A stretch of 64,000 nucleotides of DNA from assembly GCF_937898475.1 (NCBI RefSeq), contig NZ_CALEJS010000012.1, forward strand, positions 248,001 through 312,000, read 5' to 3'. The position numbers were made by a program, and so were the translations under genes. The notes below the pieces were generated by a model that worked only from the letters and a program-made list of their open reading frames with translations, was not told the origin of the DNA and made no database searches. Source of the DNA: an uncultured Chitinophaga sp. GTDB taxonomy: Bacteria; Bacteroidota; Bacteroidia; Chitinophagales; Chitinophagaceae. This document shows positions 7,085-15,055 of this stretch, in pieces. Position 1 is the first letter of the stretch, and every line of letters begins with the position of its first letter.

Positions 7085-8782
7085 ATGAATCTGAATATAA
7101 AAGCGCAGGATCAGAATACCTTTGACGCAATTGTAATAGGCTCAGGTGTGAGCGGCGGCTGGGCTGCCAAAGAACTGACCGAAAAAGGTCTGAAAGTGTT
7201 GATGCTGGATCGCGGCAAGAAACTGGAACATGTTAAGGATTATGACACCGCTACCAAAGATCCCTGGGAATTTCCGCACAGGGGCCGTATCACTGTAGCG
7301 CAGAAGGAAACACACCCTAAGCTGAAACGCGACTATCCCTACAGCGAGCATAACGAAAAATTCTGGATCAAAGACTCCGACAGTCCGTATAACGAGGTAA
7401 AAAGATTTGACTGGTACCGTCCTGATATCGTGGGTGGTAAATCCATCATGTGGGGCCGCCAGTCTTACCGCTGGAGTGATATTGATTTCGAGGCCAACCT
7501 GAAAGACGGCATTGCGGTTGACTGGCCGATCCGTTACAAAGATATTGCGCCCTGGTACGATTATGTGGAGCGCTTCGCCGGTATCAGCGGCCAGGCAGAA
7601 GGGCTGCCCCAGCTGCCCGACGGTCAGTTCATGCCTGCTATGGAAATGAACTGTGTTGAGAAGGAAGTGAAGAAAAGGGTAGAAGAAAAGTTCGGCGGCC
7701 GTAAGATCACCATGGGCCGTGTGGCTAACATCACCAAACCTCTGCCCGGCCGTTCCGCCTGCCAGTTCCGTAACCTGTGCAGCCGCGGTTGTCCCTTCGG
7801 CGCTTACTTCAGTACCCAGTCGTCTACGCTGCCCGCAGCCGTAGCCACCGGCAACCTGACCTTAAGACCGGATTCCATCGTGAACTCCATCATCTATGAT
7901 GAAGCAAAAGGCAAGGCTACCGGTGTAAGGGTGATAGATACCCACACCAAACAAATGACAGAGTACTACGCCAAGATCATCTTTGTGAACGGCTCTACCC
8001 TGGGCACCACCTTCGTGCTGCTGAACTCTATCTCCAACCGTTTCCCGAATGGTTTGGGTAATGACAGCGGCGTACTGGGTAAATACCTGATGGACCACCA
8101 CTTCCGCACCGGCGCTTCCGGTACCGTGGAAGGATTTGAAGATAAATATTTCTACGGCCGCCGCGCAAACGGTATCTATGTACCGCGTTACCGCAACATC
8201 GGCTCTGACAAACGTGATTACCTGCGCGGCTTCGGCTACCAGGGAGGCGCCAGCCGCAGCAGCTGGGCACGCGGCGTAGCAGAAATGGGCGTAGGTAAAG
8301 ACTTCAAGGATATGCTGACAGAACCCGGTAACTGGACCATGGGCCTGGGCGGCTTTGGCGAATGCCTGCCTTATGAAGACAACGTGGTAACACTGGATAC
8401 CTCCGTGAAAGACGCCTGGGGACAACCCGTACTGAAATTCGATGCAGAGTTCAAGGAGAATGAAATGAAAATGCGGAAGGACATGATGAACGATGCCGCC
8501 GAAATGCTGGAAGCAGCCGGTGCAAAAAACATCCATACTTACGACAACGGTTCATATCCCGGTATGGCCATCCACGAGATGGGCACCGCACGTATGGGCC
8601 GCGATCCTAAAACATCCATCCTCAACGGCTGGAACCAGATGCATGCAGTAAAGAACGTGTTCGTGACAGACGGCGCCTGTATGACCTCTGCCGCCTGCGT
8701 AAACCCCTCACTGACCTACATGGCCTTAACAGCCAGGGCAGCGGATTACGCGGTGAAGGAATTGAAGAAAGGAAATATATAA
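7085..8782 (+). CDS. GMC-family FAD dehydrogenase catalytic subunit, 3Fe-4S type, copy 1
   Basis: A 565-residue glucose-methanol-choline flavoprotein. The FAD-binding GSGVSGG motif is at residues 19-25. The catalytic pair is His497 (HEMGTARMG) and Asn540 (CVNPSLTYMALTARA). Cys226, Cys232 and Cys236 (CQFRNLCSRGC) form C-x5-C-x3-C, the spacing of the 3Fe-4S ligands in bacterial FAD-glucose dehydrogenase alpha subunits. So it is more likely an electron-transferring dehydrogenase than an oxidase. It has no signal peptide; export with the upstream subunit 3 protein through Tat is inferred. The substrate is probably a sugar or polyol but cannot be read from sequence. ATG at 7085 gives a natural N-terminus. 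Confidence 0.92.
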   Translation: MNLNIKAQDQNTFDAIVIGSGVSGGWAAKELTEKGLKVLMLDRGKKLEHVKDYDTATKDPWEFPHRGRITVAQKETHPKLKRDYPYSEHNEKFWIKDSDSPYNEVKRFDWYRPDIVGGKSIMWGRQSYRWSDIDFEANLKDGIAVDWPIRYKDIAPWYDYVERFAGISGQAEGLPQLPDGQFMPAMEMNCVEKEVKKRVEEKFGGRKITMGRVANITKPLPGRSACQFRNLCSRGCPFGAYFSTQSSTLPAAVATGNLTLRPDSIVNSIIYDEAKGKATGVRVIDTHTKQMTEYYAKIIFVNGSTLGTTFVLLNSISNRFPNGLGNDSGVLGKYLMDHHFRTGASGTVEGFEDKYFYGRRANGIYVPRYRNIGSDKRDYLRGFGYQGGASRSSWARGVAEMGVGKDFKDMLTEPGNWTMGLGGFGECLPYEDNVVTLDTSVKDAWGQPVLKFDAEFKENEMKMRKDMMNDAAEMLEAAGAKNIHTYDNGSYPGMAIHEMGTARMGRDPKTSILNGWNQMHAVKNVFVTDGACMTSAACVNPSLTYMALTARAADYAVKELKKGNI

Positions 8783-8787
8783 AATAC

Positions 8788-8873
8788 AGCTGTTAGCTTT
8801 TGGCTATTAGCTTTTAGCCCGTTACCCGCATATCAGGAACCTGCTAAAAGCTAATAGCCAAAAGCTAACAGCT
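8788..8873. repeat. 31-bp perfect inverted repeat between the two GMC genes
   Basis: Positions 8788-8818 are the exact reverse complement of 8843-8873, separated by a 24-base loop. The arms are built from GTTAGC and CTATTAGC words. The repeat starts 6 bases after the first GMC stop and ends 9 bases before the ATG of the second, so its hairpin would occupy the ribosome-binding region of the downstream gene in a shared transcript. Confidence 0.9.
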
Positions 8874-8882
8874 TTTAAAGCT

Positions 8883-10580
8883 ATGCATCTCAACATTAAG
8901 GCACAACAGGAAAACACCTACGACGCTATCGTAGTAGGTTCGGGGATCAGCGGCGGATGGGCCGCCAAGGAACTTTGCGAAAAAGGACTCAAAACACTGG
9001 TATTGGAAAGGGGACGTGATGTAAAACACGTAGAAGACTACAAAACCGCCATGAAGGCGCCCTGGGAGTTTGCCCACCGGCTGCAGTTCACCAATGAAAT
9101 GAAGGAAAACTTCCCTATCCAGAGCCGTTGCTACGCTTTTGATGAAGCCACCCAACAGTTTTGGGTGAACGACCAGGAAAACCCCTATAACGAAATTAAG
9201 CCATTTAACTGGCTGCGCGGCTACCAGGTTGGTGGCCGTTCCCTTATGTGGGGCCGCCAGGTATACCGCTGGAGCGATATCGATTTTGAAGCCAATGCAA
9301 AAGACGGTCACGGGGTAGACTGGCCTATCCGCTACAGGGATATTGCGCCCTGGTACTCCTACGTTGAATCGTTCATTGGCGTGAGCGGCCAGGCGGAAGG
9401 CCTGCCACAGCTGCCGGATGGCGAGTTCCTGCCTCCCATGGAAATGAACTGCCTGGAGAAACATGTGGCTGCCCGCATCCGGGAAAAGTATCATGACCGT
9501 ATTATCACCATTGGCCGTGTGGCGCATGCCACCAAACCGCATAACGGCCGTCAGTGCCAATACCGTAACCTTTGCGCCCGCGGATGTCCCTTCACCGGGT
9601 ATTTCAGCAGTAATGGCGTTACGCTGCCTGCGGCCGCTGCCACGGGTAATCTCACCCTTCGCCCTGACAGCATTGTAACAGAAGTGATCTACGATGAACA
9701 GAAAGGCAAAGCCACCGGCGTACGGGTGCTGGATGCCCATACCTTACAGACGGTGGATTATTACGCTAAAGTGATCTTCCTGAATGGTTCTACACTGGGC
9801 ACCAGCTTTATCCTGCTCAATTCCATCTCCAACCGTTTCCCGAATGGTTTTGGCAATGACAGCGAACAGGTAGGCCATAACCTGATGGACCATCACTTCG
9901 GTGTAGGTGCATGGGGGATGTATGAAGGTTTCGAGGATCAGTATTACAGCAGCGGGCGTCGTCCCAACGGCATTTACATCCCGCGTTTCCGTAACGTAAG
10001 CGCTGCCACCAGGCAGAAAGACTATGTACGTGGTTTTGGCTACCAGGGCGGCGCAAGCCGTGGCCGCGGTATTCCCGGAACAGACGGCGTGGGTGTTGCC
10101 TTCAAGGAATCCCAACTGGCGCCGGGGCCCTGGGATATGGGCATCGGCTCCTGGGGAGAGCACCTGCCTTATTACGGGAATAAGGTCACCCTTAACAAAA
10201 ATAAAAAAGACAAGTACGGTCTGCCCACACTTGATATCGACTGCGAGTTCAAGGAAAATGAGCTGGCCATGCGGAAAGATATGCTGGAGAGTGCAAAGGA
10301 AATGCTGGAAGCAGCGGGATTGAAGCACGTGAGCGGCTATGATCAAATGCCGCCTCCCGGTCACTGTATCCATGAAATGGGTACCGCACGTATGGGTAAA
10401 GATCCGAAGACCTCTGTGCTCAACGGATGGAACCAGGTGCATGCAGTGAAGAATGTGTTTATTACCGATGGATCCTGTATGGCGTCTTCTGCGTGTCAGA
10501 ATCCGTCTATTACCTATATGGCCCTGACCGCAAGGGCCTGTGATCATGCGGTGAAGGAGCTGAAGAAGGGGAATATTTAG
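8883..10580 (+). CDS. GMC-family FAD dehydrogenase catalytic subunit, 3Fe-4S type, copy 2
   Basis: A 565-residue paralogue of the preceding gene, aligning over its whole length. The same landmarks occur: GSGISGG at residues 19-25, the C-x5-C-x3-C motif at Cys225, Cys231 and Cys235 (CQYRNLCARGC), His497 (HEMGTARMGK) and Asn540 (QNPSITYMALTARA). It also lacks a signal peptide. The pair looks like an ancient tandem duplication, because the sequences differ at many positions, especially around residues 60-110 and 355-460, where substrate-facing loops would be expected. This suggests different substrates or partners. Only one subunit 3 gene is present for both. Confidence 0.92.
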   Translation: MHLNIKAQQENTYDAIVVGSGISGGWAAKELCEKGLKTLVLERGRDVKHVEDYKTAMKAPWEFAHRLQFTNEMKENFPIQSRCYAFDEATQQFWVNDQENPYNEIKPFNWLRGYQVGGRSLMWGRQVYRWSDIDFEANAKDGHGVDWPIRYRDIAPWYSYVESFIGVSGQAEGLPQLPDGEFLPPMEMNCLEKHVAARIREKYHDRIITIGRVAHATKPHNGRQCQYRNLCARGCPFTGYFSSNGVTLPAAAATGNLTLRPDSIVTEVIYDEQKGKATGVRVLDAHTLQTVDYYAKVIFLNGSTLGTSFILLNSISNRFPNGFGNDSEQVGHNLMDHHFGVGAWGMYEGFEDQYYSSGRRPNGIYIPRFRNVSAATRQKDYVRGFGYQGGASRGRGIPGTDGVGVAFKESQLAPGPWDMGIGSWGEHLPYYGNKVTLNKNKKDKYGLPTLDIDCEFKENELAMRKDMLESAKEMLEAAGLKHVSGYDQMPPPGHCIHEMGTARMGKDPKTSVLNGWNQVHAVKNVFITDGSCMASSACQNPSITYMALTARACDHAVKELKKGNI

Positions 10581-10805
10581 GAAAGGGCTTAGCGCAGCGC
10601 GCGACGAAGGAACTCTTTGAAGAAGCAATTCTTTAAATGGCAAAATGGTCTTCAGTCGCCGTCATTGCGAGCCCGAAGGGCCTAAATGGCAAATGGCAGG
10701 CAATAGTGTAATCATCAGCGTTTGCTGGTTAAAAGATTGCTTCGCCGCGCGCTGCGCCAGGCTTTGCTCCTCCTAGCCATGACGGGGGCTGAAGCCCTTT
10801 ATACC
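10581..10805. repeat. Dispersed CGTCATTGCGAG/GAAGCAATCT-type repeat, copy 2
   Basis: The spacer after the GMC pair contains CGCGACGAAGGAAC, GAAGAAGCAATTCTTT, CGCCGTCATTGCGAGCCCG and AAAAGATTGCTTCGCCGCG in rearranged order relative to the copy at 3343-3520, ending near CCATGACGGGGGCTGAAG. It is more diverged and appears to be a compound of two overlapping units. No gene is seen. Confidence 0.7.
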
Positions 10806-10826
10806 ATGCTAATTTTTATCTGAACA

Positions 10827-12623
10827 ATGAGACCAGTTTTACTTTTACTGCTTTGCTGGACAACCCTATCCGTGTCCGCACAGCGCAAACACACCTTTGC
10901 ATTATCGAAGTCTGACTTTTTGCTGGATGGCAAACCATTCCAGATCATCAGCGGGGAGATGCATCCCGCTCGAATTCCGTACCAGTACTGGAAACACCGT
11001 ATCCAGATGGCGAAGGCCATGGGTTGTAATACGATAGCCGCCTATGTGTTCTGGAACTACCATGAGCAGGAGCCCGGGCATTTTGATTTCAGCAGCGGCA
11101 ATCATAACATCGCTGAATTTATTAAGCTGGCGCAGGAAGAAGGGATGTGGGTACTGCTGCGTCCCGGTCCCTATGTATGTGCAGAATGGGAGTTTGGCGG
11201 TTTGCCGCCTTACCTGCTGCGCACACCGGATATCAAGGTGCGTTGTATGGACCCGCGCTATATGGAGGCAGTGGAGCGTTATGTAACAGCGGTGGCCGCA
11301 CAGGTGAAACCGCTGCTGGTTTCGCAGGGAGGCCCCATCATCATGGTACAGGTAGAGAATGAGTATGGCAGCTATGGTAACGATAAACAATACCTGCAGC
11401 GCCTGAAGGAGCTGTGGCAGCAGAACGGTATTGACGTGCCTTTCTATACCGCCGACGGACCCACCGCCTTTATGCTGGAAGCCGGTACGGTAGACAGCGC
11501 CGCCATCGGCCTTGATTCCGGCAGCTCTGATGCTGATTTTGCGGCAGCCAAACGCCAAAACCCCGATGTGCCTGCTTTCAGCGCTGAATCTTACCCGGGC
11601 TGGCTGACCCATTGGGGCGAGAAATGGGCCAGGCCCGATCCCGCAGGCATCCTCCGGGAAGTGAAATTCCTGATGGATAAGCGCTATTCTTTCAACCTGT
11701 ATGTGATCCACGGCGGCACCAATTTCGGTTTCTCTGCCGGCGCCAATTCCGGCGGAAAGGGCTATGAGCCGGATCTTACCAGCTATGATTATGATGCCCC
11801 CATCAATGAACAGGGTAATGCCACACAAAAATATATGGAGCTGCGCAAACTGATCGCTTCCTATTCAGGCAAAGCGCCCATGAAGATGCCTGCGCCCATC
11901 CCCACCATCACTATTCCCGCCATCCCGCTGGTACCATTTACCAGCGTATGGGAACATCTGCCGCAGGGAGTGCCTTCCGTGCAGCCCAAACCATTTGAAG
12001 CTTACGGGCAGGACTATGGTTTTATGCTGTACCGCACCACCCTTATAGGGCATAAGAGCGGCAGGCTGCAGGTAACGGAGCTGCATGATTATGCCACCGT
12101 CTTCCTGAACGGCCAGTACATTGGTAAGATAGACCGCCGGCTGGGAGAGAACAGTATTGAGCTGCCCAAAACGGAGGTGAAAAATCCTGTGCTGGAGATC
12201 CTGGTAGAAGGAATGGGCCGCATCAACTTCGCCCAGCAGCTGATAGACCGTAAAGGCATTACCGAGCGGGTAACGCTGAACGGCATGACGCTGATGAACT
12301 GGGAAGTTTTCGGCCTCCCGATGACAGCACAATATGTGCAGGAACTGAAGGCTACCGGCGGCGCCCAGGAAAGGCCCGGACAGTTCCTTAAAGGCACTTT
12401 TAAACTCTCCCGCGTTGGAGATACCTATATTGACGTTTCAGGGCTTAAAAAGGGCGTATTATGGATAAATGGCCATAACCTGGGAAGGTATTGGGAGATA
12501 GGCCCCCAGAAACGCCTGTATTGCCCGGCTCCCTGGCTGAAAAAAGGCACCAATGAGATCGTGGTGTTTGACCTGCATCAAACGGCGCCTGCTTCGGTAA
12601 GCGGAGCAAGGACACTGGAATAA
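10827..12623 (+). CDS. Glycoside hydrolase family 35 beta-galactosidase
   Basis: A 598-residue secreted enzyme with a signal peptide (LLLLLCWTTLSVSAQ). The GH35 TIM barrel spans roughly residues 30-340 with hallmark sequences LDGKPFQIISGEMHPARIP and LRPGPYVCAEWEFGGLP. The acid/base is Glu179 (VENEYGSYG) and the nucleophile Glu254 (SAESYPGWLTHWGEK). C-terminal beta-sandwich domains follow (for example VLWINGHNLGRYWEIGPQ). Such enzymes remove terminal beta-galactose from oligosaccharides or plant polysaccharides. It stands alone between two repeat-rich spacers, with no transporter or SusCD pair adjacent. The family assignment is very confident. Confidence 0.95.
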   Translation: MRPVLLLLLCWTTLSVSAQRKHTFALSKSDFLLDGKPFQIISGEMHPARIPYQYWKHRIQMAKAMGCNTIAAYVFWNYHEQEPGHFDFSSGNHNIAEFIKLAQEEGMWVLLRPGPYVCAEWEFGGLPPYLLRTPDIKVRCMDPRYMEAVERYVTAVAAQVKPLLVSQGGPIIMVQVENEYGSYGNDKQYLQRLKELWQQNGIDVPFYTADGPTAFMLEAGTVDSAAIGLDSGSSDADFAAAKRQNPDVPAFSAESYPGWLTHWGEKWARPDPAGILREVKFLMDKRYSFNLYVIHGGTNFGFSAGANSGGKGYEPDLTSYDYDAPINEQGNATQKYMELRKLIASYSGKAPMKMPAPIPTITIPAIPLVPFTSVWEHLPQGVPSVQPKPFEAYGQDYGFMLYRTTLIGHKSGRLQVTELHDYATVFLNGQYIGKIDRRLGENSIELPKTEVKNPVLEILVEGMGRINFAQQLIDRKGITERVTLNGMTLMNWEVFGLPMTAQYVQELKATGGAQERPGQFLKGTFKLSRVGDTYIDVSGLKKGVLWINGHNLGRYWEIGPQKRLYCPAPWLKKGTNEIVVFDLHQTAPASVSGARTLE

Positions 12624-12624
12624 T

Positions 12625-12728
12625 GAGCCGTTAGCTGTTGGCTGTTAGCTGTTAGCGGGTGATGCTGCAGCTAACAGCTAAGTGCTGGCTGCTGACAGCT
12701 GGCAGCTGGCAGTGGGCCAGCTCATTAT
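12625..12728. repeat. Word-type palindrome (TTAGCTGTTAGC family)
   Basis: TTAGCTGTTAGC at 12645-12656 pairs perfectly with GCTAACAGCTAA at 12670-12681. Outer words AATGAGC near 12622 and GCTCATT near 12719 extend the symmetry, and a T-rich run follows. It may double as the terminator of the GH35 gene. Confidence 0.7.
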
Positions 12729-12902
12729 TTTTTTGCTATTGTCAGTGTAACTCCATTTGCTTTTTCCAGCGGAAACACTTAACTTACGATAAGTAGTCTT
12801 TTTTCACCAACAGTAACCGGGCAACTAACTACATTCTATCGACTGGCAATTAACCACAAACTACTGACTACTTACGACTCTCAACGTTAAAAAGGCCTCG
12901 TT

Positions 12903-13346
12903 ATGGGAACAGTACGCAACATCCTGCAAGCTAAAGGACATGCAGTTTACTCCATCCATCCGGACAATACCGTGTATGAAGCACTGATGGTGCTGGTAGA
13001 AAGAAATGTGGGCGCATTACTGGTAGTAGACGACCAGGACAAATTCCTGGGTGTTTTCTCCGAACGCGATTATGCCCGCAAGGTGATATTGAAAGGAAGG
13101 GCGTCTAAAGAAACGCTGATCCGGGAGATCATGACAGAGCGGCCGATCACCGTAACAGAAAATGAGTCTATAGAAGACTGTATGGTGAAGATGACAGACA
13201 AACGTATCCGTCACCTGCCTGTAACAGATGAGCAGCAAAGACTGGTAGGGCTTATTTCCATAGGCGATGTGGTGAAGTTCATCATCGATGAGCAGCGTTA
13301 TATCATTAATAACCTGGAGTGCTATATCAACGGCACACATACCTGA
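12903..13346 (+). CDS. Paired CBS-domain protein
   Basis: A 147-residue cytoplasmic protein consisting of two CBS domains, about residues 8-65 (VYSIHPDNTVYEAL to LGVFSERDYARKV) and 77-140 (MTERPITVTENESIEDCM to LVGLISIGDVVKF). Such stand-alone CBS pairs bind adenine nucleotides and act as energy or redox sensors for a partner protein. No fused effector domain is present. The gene precedes the complex I operon with about 200 bases between, so a regulatory link to it is possible but not shown. ATG at 12903 gives a good start. Confidence 0.9.
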   Translation: MGTVRNILQAKGHAVYSIHPDNTVYEALMVLVERNVGALLVVDDQDKFLGVFSERDYARKVILKGRASKETLIREIMTERPITVTENESIEDCMVKMTDKRIRHLPVTDEQQRLVGLISIGDVVKFIIDEQRYIINNLECYINGTHT

Positions 13347-13534
13347 ATAAAAAAAACGGATATTGATGTTTTGAATAATTTTTTGTAAATTCATAACATA
13401 TATCCGATACCGTAAGGATATCTTTCGCCTGCCAACAGCGTTTTGTAGGGTTTATGAATAGGCGACAGGCAATTAACGGTAGTTGAGCAAATTGCTTTTT
13501 GACAGATTTAAGGACTGAATTTTTATAATCGCTT

Positions 13535-13539
13535 GGAGG
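13535..13539 (+). promoter_or_regulatory. Shine-Dalgarno-like GGAGG that decides the nuoA start
   Basis: GGAGG at 13535-13539 sits 10 bases before TTG 13550, at a functional spacing. Clear SD sequences are rare in this window, so this one supports the non-ATG start of nuoA. Confidence 0.6.
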
Positions 13540-13549
13540 GCGATAAATT

Positions 13550-14023
13550 TTGCAAGGTTCAGTAATTGAAACGGCTCCCCTGTGGCCCTTCCTCGTATTC
13601 GGGGCCATCGTACTGGTACTGGTTGGTGCCATACTGGGTCTGTCCTATGTGCTCGGACAGCGGCATAAAGACCGCGCTACCGGTGAAGCCTATGAGTCCG
13701 GCATCCTCTCTACCGGATCAGCGCGTTTGCGCTTCCCTTCCCAATTTTATCTGATAGCAATGTTGTTTGTGATCTTTGATATTGAAACTGTTTTCATTAT
13801 CTCATGGGCCATTGCATTTGAAGAACTGGGCTGGGCAGGATATATAGGAGTAGGTATTTTTATCTTCATACTCCTGGTAGTGCTGATCTATGAATGGCGC
13901 AACGGCGCCCTGGATTTCGGTCCGGACGGTAAAAAGATATTGCGCGCCTATAAGAAGCTGCGCAAAGGCAGGCAGCCGGATATGGAGCTGCCGCCGCTGC
14001 ATCATACGCAGCCCGCTAAATGA
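13550..14023 (+). CDS. nuoA: NADH-quinone oxidoreductase subunit A
   Basis: A 157-residue membrane subunit of respiratory complex I with three helices, about residues 12-35, 68-88 and 97-117. The family signature YESGILSTGSARLRFPSQFYLIAMLFVIFD is recognisable (split here by residues 48-77), with the conserved acidic residues FDIETVF. There is no suitable ATG; translation is predicted from TTG at 13550, supported by an upstream GGAGG. The C-terminal tail is charged and Pro/His-rich. It is the first gene of the nuo operon. TATCTTTC at 13419-13426, close to the Bacteroidota -7 box, may be its promoter. Confidence 0.93.
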   Translation: MQGSVIETAPLWPFLVFGAIVLVLVGAILGLSYVLGQRHKDRATGEAYESGILSTGSARLRFPSQFYLIAMLFVIFDIETVFIISWAIAFEELGWAGYIGVGIFIFILLVVLIYEWRNGALDFGPDGKKILRAYKKLRKGRQPDMELPPLHHTQPAK

Positions 14024-14153
14024 TAAAAACGTCGTCAGTCAACAGGCTGGCCACTGATAAGCAAAAACTGGATTAGCTGAAAAGCAAACGGTGTTAATTA
14101 TTATTCCACGGATCTACTAAAAAAGACTGGCCCTGCTTTCCTCTACAGCCAGA

Positions 14154-14352
14154 ATGGATCTTGTTACAAAAAACGACTGGTACATCTTCTACAGCCAGGA
14201 CGAAGGAACCGATCACGGATTGAACAATTGAGCATTGCGAATGGTACCGCCATTGGCTGTTTGTATTGCTATTTGTGATCGTCTTGCTACAACATTATTA
14301 CTTCAGGGTTTTTGGGTTTCATGCAACACTTTTCCTGCATGATGATTTGTAA
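14154..14352 (+). pseudogene. Frameshifted small membrane-protein ORF between nuoA and nuoB
   Basis: In the 353-base gap between nuoA and nuoB, ATG 14154 opens a 25-codon frame (MDLVTKNDWYIFYSQDEGTD and a few more) ending at TGA 14229-14231. A second frame open from 14224 to TAA 14350-14352 has no start codon but encodes a convincing membrane helix (EWYRHWLFVLLFVIVLLQHY). The two overlap by 8 bases and would join through a single frame change. A diverged partial duplicate of the first segment (GACTGG ... CTCTACAGCCAG at 14125-14152) lies just upstream. It looks like the remnant of a small membrane protein, or a sequencing frameshift. No match to a known Nuo subunit is visible. Confidence 0.35.
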
Positions 14353-14376
14353 TTCTTCATTACGTAAATATTTATT

Positions 14377-15015
14377 ATGGACTGGTGGTTAAGCAAAGCA
14401 CAGGATCATACCGGTAAAGTAAGCGGTAACGGATCACTGGAAGAGGCCATGCAGCAAAGCATGATACTGAGTTCTGTAGACCGGCTGCTGGCCTGGGGGC
14501 GTAAGAACTCCATGTGGCCTTTTCACTTCGGCCTCTCCTGTTGTTTTGTGGAAATGGCTACTTCCATGACGCCTAAATATGATCTGGCGCGCTTTGGCGC
14601 AGAAGTGATCCGCGGTACGCCACGTGAAGCAGACGTGATGATCATCGCCGGTACCGTATTTATTAAAATGGCGCCCATCATCAAGCGTTTGTATGAACAG
14701 ATGATGGAACCCCGCTGGGTCATTTCTATGGGCTCCTGCGCCAATTCCGGCGGTATGTACGATATCTACAGTGTAGTACAGGGTGTAGACAAATTCCTGC
14801 CCGTAGATGTGTATGTACCTGGTTGTCCGCCGCGGCCCGATGCTTTCATGCAGGGCCTGATGTTATTACGTGATTCCGTCGGTAAGGAAAAACGCCCGCT
14901 TAGCTGGACCATCGGCGACCAGGGCGTGATCAAACCTGAAAAGATATCCATGAAAGCGGTGTTGCACGATCAGCGGCAGCAAATGACGCAATTCAAAACA
15001 CCGGATGAGATTTAG
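14377..15015 (+). CDS. nuoB: NADH-quinone oxidoreductase subunit B
   Basis: A 212-residue subunit that holds cluster N2, the last iron-sulfur centre before quinone. The four Cys ligands are visible: Cys55 and Cys56 (GLSCCFVEM), Cys121 (GSCANSGGMY) and Cys150 (VPGCPPRPDAF). It is slightly longer than some homologues through an N-terminal extension and a C-terminal tail after residue 180. ATG at 14377 was chosen. It is separated from nuoA by an unusual 353-base gap with a broken ORF, and followed by a 25-bp palindrome and nuoCD. Confidence 0.97.
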   Translation: MDWWLSKAQDHTGKVSGNGSLEEAMQQSMILSSVDRLLAWGRKNSMWPFHFGLSCCFVEMATSMTPKYDLARFGAEVIRGTPREADVMIIAGTVFIKMAPIIKRLYEQMMEPRWVISMGSCANSGGMYDIYSVVQGVDKFLPVDVYVPGCPPRPDAFMQGLMLLRDSVGKEKRPLSWTIGDQGVIKPEKISMKAVLHDQRQQMTQFKTPDEI

Positions 15016-15040
15016 AGTCCATGACCATGGACCATGGACT
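15016..15040. repeat. Short palindrome between nuoB and nuoCD
   Basis: AGTCCATG at 15016-15023 pairs with CATGGACT at 15033-15040, with another CATGG word inside. It begins just after the nuoB stop and ends 15 bases before the nuoCD start, so a hairpin here could affect translation of the downstream gene. Confidence 0.6.
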
Positions 15041-15055
15041 AACAAAATAGCACCA

